64,000 nt of DNA from an uncultured Verrucomicrobiota bacterium (GTDB lineage: Bacteria; Verrucomicrobiota; Verrucomicrobiia; Opitutales; Intestinicryptomonadaceae): positions 24,833 through 88,832 of the forward strand of contig CASFDK010000027.1 in assembly GCA_949293415.1 (NCBI GenBank). The letters are read 5' to 3'. Shown in pieces: positions 48,067 to 56,079 of the stretch. The translations under genes and the position numbers were made by a program. The notes beneath the pieces were generated by a model. It was not told where the DNA came from and ran no database searches. It worked only from the letters and a program-made list of their open reading frames with translations. The stretch's first letter is position 1. The number at the start of each line of letters is the position of its first letter.

Positions 48067-48804
48067 ATGAAAGGCGAATCGGCAGAGACGGCGTTTGCGT
48101 TCCCAAGAAGCTATGTTGGGCGCGCGGTGCTTTATCTGTTTTTCTTTGCGCCGCTTGCCTTGTCGGTTTCGCACGCGCTGAGGATGCTTTTGTTTCCGCT
48201 AATCGACGGAATCCGCAAGCTTTGCCTCCATCGCGTCGGGCTTCTCGAAGAGCCGCGCATAGTTGTGTACAAAAATCGGAACGCCGAAATCGCCGCCGAG
48301 GCGTACGGCTTTGCGGATTTTCTCGTGCGCGAGGCGATGGTGTACATCTACATATATTTCAACGCGGTAATTTCCGTTGCTTTCTTGGCGTTGCCCGTGT
48401 GGCTTGCCGTGCGCTTCCGCCGCAACGGCGCATTCGGCGCGCGGCAGTGGTGTTGCGTCTTTGCGGGCGCGGGGGTTCTGTTCGGGACTATCCCCTACAT
48501 CGTGCCCGCGTTGAACGGCGAGTGCCCGTTCGATTTCTCGTTTTACGGAATTTTGTACCTAATCAAAAACGCATTCGAAATTTTCCTTTTCGTATTTTTT
48601 GCGAAATTTCTTTTCGAAAAAGTTCCGTATTGCGGCGAACCGCTTTGGGCGAACGAAGAGCCGCTCGGGAAATTCGCCGCCGACAACATCCGCGCGGCGT
48701 TCGCGTTTGTCCGCCGAATGGGTTGGCGTAAAAGCGCGTGCGCACTTTTGGGGGTTTTAGCCTACGAGCTGCTCTGTTTCGCGGCGGCACACCTTTGCCG
48801 ATAA
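48067..48804 (+). CDS. Membrane protein of unknown function
   Basis: 245 residues, not recognised. Helices are visible at about 18-40, 92-115, 132-152 and 165-190, plus one near the C-terminus (230-245). The N-terminal 90 residues include a cytoplasmic or periplasmic loop with ERRIVVYKNRNAEI-like charge. A possible promoter, TTGACG (48030) and TAATAG (48051) with a short 15-base spacer, lies just upstream. It is divergent from the oxidoreductase and separated from the efflux operon by 179 bases, so its function gets no help from neighbours. Confidence 0.7.
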   Translation: MKGESAETAFAFPRSYVGRAVLYLFFFAPLALSVSHALRMLLFPLIDGIRKLCLHRVGLLEEPRIVVYKNRNAEIAAEAYGFADFLVREAMVYIYIYFNAVISVAFLALPVWLAVRFRRNGAFGARQWCCVFAGAGVLFGTIPYIVPALNGECPFDFSFYGILYLIKNAFEIFLFVFFAKFLFEKVPYCGEPLWANEEPLGKFAADNIRAAFAFVRRMGWRKSACALLGVLAYELLCFAAAHLCR

Positions 48805-48861
48805 CTTTAGCGTCCGCATTTTGTCGATTTCGGTCGGCGGATTTTGCGCCGGCGTATAGTA

Positions 48862-48895
48862 TTGACAAAAACGCGAAGTTTAACCAGATGGTTAA
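48862..48895 (+). promoter_or_regulatory. -35 box and operator-like palindrome before the RND operon
   Basis: TTGACA at 48862-48867 is followed 12 bases later by TTAACCA-GA-TGGTTAA (48880-48895), a perfect 7-base inverted repeat covering where the -10 box should lie. TetR-type repressors of efflux pumps often bind such sites. No repressor gene is adjacent. Confidence 0.5.
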
Positions 48896-48925
48896 CCCTG
48901 TTTTTTTGAAACAGTTGCGTCCGCG

Positions 48926-48947
48926 CGGTTTTTACCGGTAAAAACCG
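48926..48947. promoter_or_regulatory. 22-base perfect palindrome in the RND operon leader
   Basis: Two arms CGGTTTTTACC and GGTAAAAACCG meet without a spacer, 37 bases before the first ATG. Could be a second operator or an RNA hairpin; no T run follows, so not a simple terminator. Confidence 0.6.
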
Positions 48948-48983
48948 AATACGGTTGCGTTTGAAAATTTAATACGAAGAGAT

Positions 48984-50237
48984 ATGAAGAGAATCCCGAT
49001 AATGGTTGTCGCCGCGCTCGCGCTGTGCTCGTGCGCCGAAAAACAGGAGAAAAAAGTGTCCATTCCGCCGACCCCCGCAGTGCTCGTCGAGGCGGTGGAA
49101 CGCACGGTGCCGTCGTACATTTCCACGCTCGGTACGATGTCGTCGAAATACAGCGTAAACATCGTTCCACAGGTTTCGGGGCAGATTGTGGAAATCAAAT
49201 TCAAACAGGGCGATTCCGTCAAAAAGGGGCAGGTTCTCGCCGTGATAGACAAGCGTCCGTACGAAGCCGCCGTAAAACAGGCGGAGGGCAACCTGCGTCA
49301 GGCGCAGGCACAGCTGAAAATCGACCAGCTTCAAGTCGAGCGCAACCGCAACCTCGCAAAGGACGACTTTGTAGACAAGCAGACTTTCGACACAATCGTC
49401 GCCAAGGTGGAAGTCGACAAGGGGCAGGTTGAGGCGTGTCAGGCAGCCCTCGAGACCGCGAAAATCAATCTCGGCTGGTGCGACATCACCGCGCCCGTTG
49501 ACGGCAAGCTCGGGCTTTACAATATAGACTTGGGCAACGTCGTCGCGGCGGGGTCGTCGGCGATAACCACAATCGAGCGCGTCGACAGCCTTTACGTGGA
49601 CTTCGTAATTCCCTCGCAGAAGCTGCACATTGCGCAAAAGCGGATGGCTGAAAACGGCGGCAAGCTCGACATCACCGTTTCGTATATCGAAGACGATATG
49701 GAGAAGTTCTCGCGCCGCACGACGGTGGGAATCGTGCTCAATAAAATCCGCTACGATACGGGCACGGCGATTTTGCGCGGCGAGCTCGACAACAAAGACT
49801 TCCTTTTCTGGCCCAATCAGGCGGTTCGCGTAGTATTCGACCTCGACAACACGCAGGCGGTTCTCGTGCCCGACATTTGCGTGCAGACAAACAGGCTCGG
49901 CGCATACGTCTACGTTGCCACGCCCTACAAGGGCGGCGTCTACACCGTCAAGATGGTGCAGGTCGAAAAGGGTCAGCTTTACGAAAACAAGACGCTCCGC
50001 CAAATCAAGGGCGTGAAGAAGGGCGACTTGGTCGTCAAGGAAGTCAGCCAGCTGAGGTTACAGGCGGGGCCCTTCGTCTACTCGGCGACTCCGCAGGGCG
50101 CGATTATCGGCGCGGACGGCAAGCCGCTTACGACTCCCGAAGCCGTGCAAAAATTTATGGGCGAAAGCGCGCAAATTGCGGACGCTCTCCGCGCCGAAAT
50201 GATGAAAAAAGCCGCCGCCGCAAAACAGGCGAAATAG
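48984..50237 (+). CDS. RND efflux periplasmic adaptor lipoprotein (MdtA/AcrA-like)
   Basis: 417 residues. Lipobox LCSC near residue 16. Domain order is that of membrane fusion proteins: beta strand VEAVERTVPSYISTLG, lipoyl half-motif VSGQIVEIKFKQGDSVKKGQVLAVID (about 60-88), a coiled-coil hairpin (about 90-160, QAEGNLRQAQAQLKI), the second lipoyl half ITAPVDGKLGLYNIDLGNVV and then the beta-barrel. It bridges the inner-membrane pump and the outer-membrane channel. The C-terminus has an Ala/Lys-rich tail. First of three genes; 30 bases before the pump gene. Confidence 0.93.
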   Translation: MKRIPIMVVAALALCSCAEKQEKKVSIPPTPAVLVEAVERTVPSYISTLGTMSSKYSVNIVPQVSGQIVEIKFKQGDSVKKGQVLAVIDKRPYEAAVKQAEGNLRQAQAQLKIDQLQVERNRNLAKDDFVDKQTFDTIVAKVEVDKGQVEACQAALETAKINLGWCDITAPVDGKLGLYNIDLGNVVAAGSSAITTIERVDSLYVDFVIPSQKLHIAQKRMAENGGKLDITVSYIEDDMEKFSRRTTVGIVLNKIRYDTGTAILRGELDNKDFLFWPNQAVRVVFDLDNTQAVLVPDICVQTNRLGAYVYVATPYKGGVYTVKMVQVEKGQLYENKTLRQIKGVKKGDLVVKEVSQLRLQAGPFVYSATPQGAIIGADGKPLTTPEAVQKFMGESAQIADALRAEMMKKAAAAKQAK

Positions 50238-50267
50238 CCGCATTCCAAACATACGGAGAAAATTTGT

Positions 50268-53200
50268 ATGTCCGAAGACAACAATAATACGAAAGAGGGC
50301 GGCTCTATTTCGTCGCTTTTCATAAACCGTCCCGTGATGACGGTTTTGCTGTCGGTTGCGGCGGCATTTTTCGGCATATTCTGCTACAAGCAGATGCCCG
50401 TAAACGACCTCCCCGGAGTTGACTACCCCGTAATTCAGGTCAGCGTAAACTACCCCGGAGCCGACCCGACGATTATGGGCGCAAACATCGCCTCGCCCCT
50501 CGAGCAGCAGTTCATGCAAATCCCGGGCATCGAGATGATTACCAGCCGCAATAGCATGGGCGCAACCTCGATAGTTTTGCAGTTCGCGCTTTCCAAGAAC
50601 ATCGACGCCGCGGCAACCGACGTTCAGAGCGCAATCCAGCGCGCAATGGGCAACCTGCCCGCCGACCTGCCTTCGCCTCCGTCGTTTACGAAGGACAATC
50701 CCAACGATATGCCGATCTACATCATCTCGGTGATGAGCGACGGTATGACCGTCGGCGAACTCTACGACTACGCATACTCGCAGGTCGCCCAACAGTTGAA
50801 TATGGTCGAGGGCGTTTCCAAAGTCGACGTATACGCCGCCCCGCGCGCGGTGCGAATCGAAGTCGACACCAAGAAGCTATACAATTTGGGCTATACAATG
50901 GCGAACCTCGCCGCCGCGCTTTCGCGCTCGACAAATATGACGGGCACGGGCAGCGTCAACGGACCCACAACCCAATACGTTCTCTTTCCCGACACGCAGC
51001 TTTCCACCGCCGCCGACTACGAAAACCTCGTCGTAGGCTTCAAGGACGGCTCACCGATATACCTGCGCGACATCGCAAAGGCGGTCGATTCGATACAGTT
51101 CGACACGCTCAACATCTCGTTCTTCAACCGCGAAGCGCCCATAACCGCCGCGACCGACTCAATTGCAATGGGCATCCGCAAGCGCGCCGACGGCAACGCC
51201 GTAACGACCGTCAAGGGCATCAAGGCGATGATGGAAAAGTTCAAGCGCGAACTGCCCGAATCAATCAAGCTCTACGAATTCTATGACCGTTCGCGGCTGA
51301 TTGTCGACAACATCGACGACGTGAAGGAAACGCTGATGATTGCCTTCGTGCTCGTCGTCTTCGTGATATTCTTCTTCCTCGGACGTTTTCGCGACACGCT
51401 CATTCCGACGGTCGCGCTGCCGTTCTCGGTTCTGCTTACGTTTATATTTATGTATGCGTTCGGGTTCTCGATAAACAACCTTTCGCTGATGGGCATAACT
51501 ATGGCAATCGGCTTCTTGGTCGACGACGCAATCGTGTTCCTCGAAAACACCGTGCGCCGAATGGAGGACTTCGGCGAAACCCCGCGCACGGCGACGTTCA
51601 AATCGGCTTCGGAAATTTCGTTCACGATTCTGAGCATGACACTTTCGCTCGCGGCGGTGTTCATCCCGCTTGCGTTTATGAGCGGCATTATGGGCAGGGT
51701 CTTCAAGGAGTTCTCCATAACGATTATCGTGGCGACCCTGATGTCGGGCGTAGTCAGCCTTACGCTTACGCCCATGCTTTGCTCGCGCATTCTCCAGAAG
51801 CGCACAAAAGACTATTCCGAAAAAACGTTTGTCGAGCGCATAGCCCACAACGTTGAAAAGGCGTTCTTGAAATTCTACTCGCCCACACTTTCGTGGATGC
51901 TGCGCCAGAACGCGCTTACGTTCGCGATAATGGCGGCGTGTCTCTACGGCGTATTCTACTTTGCCTCCGTCCTTCCGCAGATATTCTTCCCCATGGGCGA
52001 CAGCGGCTTTATAGAGGGCGTGTTCATTATGAACACTAAGACCTCGCCCAGGGAACTCGGCAAAATGCAGGAACAGGTTGCCGACATAATGAAGGCAAAC
52101 CCCGCGGTAAAGAACTTCGTTATGGTTTCGGGGGTGTCGGCGTTCATCAACCAGAATATGGGCTTCGGCTTCGTAATTCTCGAAGACAAGGCAAAGCGCA
52201 AGCCCATACAGCAGGTAGCCGACGAAATCAACGGCAGGGTCGCGATGATTCCGGGGGTGGTCTCGGCATTCTCGCCACAGCCGACGCTTAAAATTTCGAC
52301 GGGCGCAACGAGCACCCAACAGGGCGCATACGCATACGCGCTCTCCTCGATGAACCAGTCAGACCTCTACGCGGCGGCGGAAAAATTCGAGCAGTTCCTG
52401 ATGTCCAAGCGCGGCATCTACTTCTCGAATATCCAGAAAGACCTCTACCTCGACAATCCGCAAATCACGCTCAAACCCTACCGCGACAAGGCCATGATGA
52501 TGGGAATGTCGATGGACTCGTACTCGGAAATGTTCAGGCAGTCGTTCGCGAAATCCTTCTTCTATTTGATTAAGTCGCCCTTCCAACAATATTGGTCGAT
52601 TCTGCAGGACAGGAACGCCGACGACGGCTTTCAGGACAGCCTCGATAACGTTCTGTTCTCGCCCGACAGCTATATAACGGGCGGCGCGCCCGTACGCACA
52701 CTTACGGGTGGCGGCGGCGAACCGTCGCCCGCATACACGCTCTCGAGCCTCATTCCGTTCTCCTCTGTGTCCACGAGCGAACTTGTTCTCGCGCCCGTGT
52801 CGATTAACCACATCAACAACTTTCCGTCGGTAACCTTCTTCTTCGACCTTGCCGACGGCGTTGCAATCGGCGATGTCGTCAACTGGGTAAATTCGGAATC
52901 GGGCAAAATCCTGCCCGACGGCGTGAACGGAATGTTCATCGGCGAGGCTGTAACGTTCCAAGACACAATGCGCAGCCTTATGCTTCTCATCGGCGTTGCG
53001 GTCTTCGTGATGTACGTAATTCTGGGCATTCTCTACGAAAGCTACGTGCATCCGTGGACGGTTCTCTCGGCATTGCCCATTGCGGTCGTCGGCGGCTTGG
53101 CAAGCCTTTGGGCGTTCGGAATGGAGCTTTCGATATACTCGGCAATCGGCATATTCATGCTGATGGGCATCGTGAAAAAGAACGGTATTATGATGATCGA

Positions 53201-53525
53201 CTTCGCGATTATGCGCGAAGCTTCGGGAATGTCGCCGCGCGACGCCGTGCACGAAGCATGTATGGAGCGCTTCCGCCCGATTATAATGACTTCGTTCGCG
53301 GCACTGATGGGCATGCTGCCCATCGCGCTCGGATGGGGAAAGGCCGACGCGGAAAGCAGAATCCCGCTCGGCGTTGTGGTCGTGGGCGGCTTGGTGTTCT
53401 CGCAGCTCGTAACGCTCTACGTAACGCCCGTAATCTACCTGTGGTTCGACTGGCTGCAGCGCAGGGTTCTCGATCGCATCCCGTTCTTCGCCAGAGGAAA
53501 CCTCAATATCGCAAACGGAGAATAA
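50268..53525 (+). CDS. RND multidrug efflux pump, HAE1 family (AcrB/MdtB-like)
   Basis: 1085 residues, full length. N-terminal motif SSLFINRPVMTVLLSVAAAFFG, then NDLPGVDYPVIQVSVNYPGADP, the helix-4 proton-relay aspartates in AIGFLVDDAIVFLENTVRRME (about residue 415) and the matching C-terminal ILMGIVKKNGIMMIDFA. Two large periplasmic loops form the porter and docking domains. It drives drug or lipid export with the proton gradient. The porter loop carries an extra Gly/Ser stretch near LTGGGGEPSP (about 815). Five bases separate it from the outer-membrane channel gene. Confidence 0.95.
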   Translation: MSEDNNNTKEGGSISSLFINRPVMTVLLSVAAAFFGIFCYKQMPVNDLPGVDYPVIQVSVNYPGADPTIMGANIASPLEQQFMQIPGIEMITSRNSMGATSIVLQFALSKNIDAAATDVQSAIQRAMGNLPADLPSPPSFTKDNPNDMPIYIISVMSDGMTVGELYDYAYSQVAQQLNMVEGVSKVDVYAAPRAVRIEVDTKKLYNLGYTMANLAAALSRSTNMTGTGSVNGPTTQYVLFPDTQLSTAADYENLVVGFKDGSPIYLRDIAKAVDSIQFDTLNISFFNREAPITAATDSIAMGIRKRADGNAVTTVKGIKAMMEKFKRELPESIKLYEFYDRSRLIVDNIDDVKETLMIAFVLVVFVIFFFLGRFRDTLIPTVALPFSVLLTFIFMYAFGFSINNLSLMGITMAIGFLVDDAIVFLENTVRRMEDFGETPRTATFKSASEISFTILSMTLSLAAVFIPLAFMSGIMGRVFKEFSITIIVATLMSGVVSLTLTPMLCSRILQKRTKDYSEKTFVERIAHNVEKAFLKFYSPTLSWMLRQNALTFAIMAACLYGVFYFASVLPQIFFPMGDSGFIEGVFIMNTKTSPRELGKMQEQVADIMKANPAVKNFVMVSGVSAFINQNMGFGFVILEDKAKRKPIQQVADEINGRVAMIPGVVSAFSPQPTLKISTGATSTQQGAYAYALSSMNQSDLYAAAEKFEQFLMSKRGIYFSNIQKDLYLDNPQITLKPYRDKAMMMGMSMDSYSEMFRQSFAKSFFYLIKSPFQQYWSILQDRNADDGFQDSLDNVLFSPDSYITGGAPVRTLTGGGGEPSPAYTLSSLIPFSSVSTSELVLAPVSINHINNFPSVTFFFDLADGVAIGDVVNWVNSESGKILPDGVNGMFIGEAVTFQDTMRSLMLLIGVAVFVMYVILGILYESYVHPWTVLSALPIAVVGGLASLWAFGMELSIYSAIGIFMLMGIVKKNGIMMIDFAIMREASGMSPRDAVHEACMERFRPIIMTSFAALMGMLPIALGWGKADAESRIPLGVVVVGGLVFSQLVTLYVTPVIYLWFDWLQRRVLDRIPFFARGNLNIANGE

Positions 53526-53530
53526 CCGAT

Positions 53531-55048
53531 ATGAAACATTATTTTGCAATACTGCCCATAGCCGCCGCCGCTCTTTGCGGCTGCGTTAACGTGGACGAAG
53601 AGGTTGCGCAGACTCCGAGCGTCTACTGGAAAGCTCCAAAAGACGCACAGCCAACCGAATTCTACAATCCCGAACAGATAAAGACCGACAAAATAGAGTC
53701 GGAAAAAGACGCAGCTTCGGCGAAGCCCGCGGACGCTTCCGCAAAGCCCGCCGCGAACGCGAAGCCTGCGGCAAAAACCGACCTTTCCGCATCCGAAAAA
53801 ATGCTCGCGGGCGCAAGGCTCAGCCTCGACGAACTGACTGACATCGCGCTCGAGAACAACACGAGCACGCGCGTCTATTGGTTTCAGGCAAAACGCTACG
53901 CCGCGCAGCTTGGCAGGGCGCAGTCTGCCTACTATCCGCAGATTTCGGTGGGCGCACAGGTCTACCGCGACAAGACAAAACCGGGCTACGCGGGCATTCC
54001 GATAGGCGCGTACTACGAAACCGCATACGGCCCCTCCGCCGAAATCAACTGGCTTCTCTACGACTTCGGCAAACGCGAGGCGCAGGTGCAGTCGGCGCGC
54101 GAGGCTATGCGGGCGGCGAACTTCGAGTTCAACCAGACCTTGCAGGACGTAGTGCTGAACGTAAACTTGGCGTACTACAAATTCTGCGCGGCGGTCGGCA
54201 ACGTCAAGGCGGCGAAACTGAGCCTTGAGGACTCCAAGACATCCTACGAATCCGCCGACAGAAAACTGAAGGACGGCGTAGGCAACAAACAGGATATGCT
54301 AAACGCACTCGCTTCGCTTCGAAACGCGGAATTCGAGGTCGAAAACAAACTTTCCAATGTCGAGACCGCGCGCGCGGAACTTGCAAACGTGCTCGGCGTT
54401 TCGGCTTCCGACATCGCCGACATTTCGGACGAAGTTGCCGTGGCGAAAAATTCCGTTGTGTCCGAAAAGATAGACTCCCTAATTGCAAAGGCTATGCGCT
54501 CGCGTCAGTCGCTGATGGCGGGCTACGCAAAACTGCGCCAGACCCAAAGCGACGTGAAAGCCGCCAAGCGCGACTTTCTTCCGCAGCTCGGCGCAAACGC
54601 AAGCGCGTCCTACGGATGGTATACCGACGGCAACCGCGACGACCAGTACCAGTACAAATTCGGTCTCTCCGCGAGCTGGAGCATATTCGAGGGCTTCGCC
54701 CGCAAATACGCGCTCATCGACGCAAAGGCGGCGGAACGCGCGCAGGCGCAGCAGCTGAAAGCCGAGCAGATTCAGATTATGTCGAACATTTGGGCTTACT
54801 ACCACGTCTACCGCAGTTCCGTGAAACAGCTCGCGAGCGCGGAGGCGACGGTTGTCGCAAGCGAGGAGGCGTATCAGGCAACGCGCACGGGTTTTGCAAG
54901 CGGCGTAAACACCCTTACCGATCTTCTGAACGCGCAGTCACGCTTGGCGGCGGCAAGGCAGACAAAGGTCAACGCAACGACAAATATGGCGGCGGCGGTC
55001 GCAAGGCTCTCGCACGCAGTCGGCGCGCTTTCGGCTTCTGAAAAATAG
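53531..55048 (+). CDS. TolC-like outer-membrane efflux lipoprotein
   Basis: 505 residues from ATG 53531; the frame is open upstream only as a shadow of the pump gene. Lipobox LCGC near residue 16, as in OprM-type channels. An Ala/Lys/Pro-rich linker with repeated SAKPA units (about 60-85) precedes two outer-membrane efflux protein repeats: LSLDELTDIALENNTSTRVYWFQAKRYAAQLG and later KAMRSRQSLMAGYAKLRQTQSDVKAAKRDFLPQLG. The barrel strands include GPSAEINWLLYDFGKREAQVQ and GLSASWSIFEGF. It completes the tripartite pump; a terminator follows. Confidence 0.92.
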   Translation: MKHYFAILPIAAAALCGCVNVDEEVAQTPSVYWKAPKDAQPTEFYNPEQIKTDKIESEKDAASAKPADASAKPAANAKPAAKTDLSASEKMLAGARLSLDELTDIALENNTSTRVYWFQAKRYAAQLGRAQSAYYPQISVGAQVYRDKTKPGYAGIPIGAYYETAYGPSAEINWLLYDFGKREAQVQSAREAMRAANFEFNQTLQDVVLNVNLAYYKFCAAVGNVKAAKLSLEDSKTSYESADRKLKDGVGNKQDMLNALASLRNAEFEVENKLSNVETARAELANVLGVSASDIADISDEVAVAKNSVVSEKIDSLIAKAMRSRQSLMAGYAKLRQTQSDVKAAKRDFLPQLGANASASYGWYTDGNRDDQYQYKFGLSASWSIFEGFARKYALIDAKAAERAQAQQLKAEQIQIMSNIWAYYHVYRSSVKQLASAEATVVASEEAYQATRTGFASGVNTLTDLLNAQSRLAAARQTKVNATTNMAAAVARLSHAVGALSASEK

Positions 55049-55072
55049 CGGAGCCAAAAAAATATCGACTTA

Positions 55073-55112
55073 ACCCGCCCGAATCGTTTAGGTTTTCGGC
55101 GGGTTTTTTGTT
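55073..55112 (+). terminator. Terminator of the RND operon
   Basis: AACCCGCCCGAA paired with TTCGGCGGGTT, followed by TTTTTTGTT. The last bases touch the start codon of the next gene at 55113. Confidence 0.8.
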
Positions 55113-55997
55113 ATGACAGACGGCAAACATTTTGTGATAGGAATAGGCGAACTTCTCTGGGACGTTTTCGCCGACAACAGGCGGATGGGCGGCGCGCCCG
55201 TGAATTTCGCGTACTACGCATCGCAATGCGGATGCGCTTCTGGCGCGGTGAGCGCAGTGGGCGCGGACGCTTCGGGTGACGCGCTTCTTGCGGAATTTTC
55301 CGCGCTCGGGCTTTGCGGCTCTTCGATTCAGCGCAACGCCTTCCCAACGGGCACGGTTGAAGTGTCGCTCGATTCCGCGGGCGTGCCGCAATACGACATC
55401 CGCCGAAACGTGGCGTGGGACAACATCGTTTTCGACGCAAAACTTGCCGCAATCGCCGCGCAAACCGACGCCGTGTGTTGGGGCACGCTCGCCCAACGCT
55501 CCGAAGTTTCGCGGAGGTCGATACTCGGGTTTGTCGATTCCGTTCCGCAGCCCGCGCTGAAAATTTTCGACATCAACCTGCGCCAGAATTTCTACGCCGC
55601 CCGAATCATATCCGACTCGCTCGAACGCGCCGACATACTCAAACTCAACGAGGACGAACTGCCCGTAGTCGCCGAAATGTTCGGAATCGACGGCGGCGAC
55701 GAAGCCGTACTGCACGCGCTTTCCGAACGCTTCTCGCTAAAATACGCGGTCTACACTATGGGCGCAAGGGGCAGCGCAATAGCGTGCGGCGGCAGGGTCG
55801 TTTCGTACATCGACACGCCTAAGACCGAAGTCGCCGACACCGTCGGCGCGGGCGATTCGTTCACCGCGACCTTTGCGGCAATGCTTTTGCGCGGCGCGCC
55901 CGTGCGAACAGCCCACGAAAAGGCGGTGAAAGTGGCGGCGTTCGTGTGCGGCAAAGAGGGCGCAATAAACAAACTGCCCGAAGGATTTTTGCGGTAG
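55113..55997 (+). CDS. PfkB-family sugar kinase (fructokinase-like) 1
   Basis: 294 residues. PfkB fold: GELLWDVFADNRRMGGAPVNFAYYASQCG with the substrate-binding GGAPVN (about 26-31), and the C-terminal signature DTVGAGDSFTATF with catalytic D248. It phosphorylates a sugar with ATP, probably fructose or ribose by overall likeness; specificity cannot be read here. It is paralogous to the kinase at 60898. The start lies right after the RND terminator, so either its promoter is inside the upstream gene end or it relies on read-through. Confidence 0.88.
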   Translation: MTDGKHFVIGIGELLWDVFADNRRMGGAPVNFAYYASQCGCASGAVSAVGADASGDALLAEFSALGLCGSSIQRNAFPTGTVEVSLDSAGVPQYDIRRNVAWDNIVFDAKLAAIAAQTDAVCWGTLAQRSEVSRRSILGFVDSVPQPALKIFDINLRQNFYAARIISDSLERADILKLNEDELPVVAEMFGIDGGDEAVLHALSERFSLKYAVYTMGARGSAIACGGRVVSYIDTPKTEVADTVGAGDSFTATFAAMLLRGAPVRTAHEKAVKVAAFVCGKEGAINKLPEGFLR

Positions 55998-56024
55998 CAT
56001 CCGCGCCGTTTTTTCGAAATACAA

Positions 56025-56062
56025 AAAAATCCGCAAACGTTCTGCCGTTTGCGGATTTTTGT
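56025..56062. terminator. Bidirectional terminator
   Basis: AAAAATCCGCAAACG/CGTTTGCGGATTTTT stem (56025-56039 with 56046-56060), T-rich on both strands, between the convergent genes ending at 55997 and 56080. Confidence 0.9.
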
Positions 56063-56079
56063 TTTGCGCTTTGCCGAAT

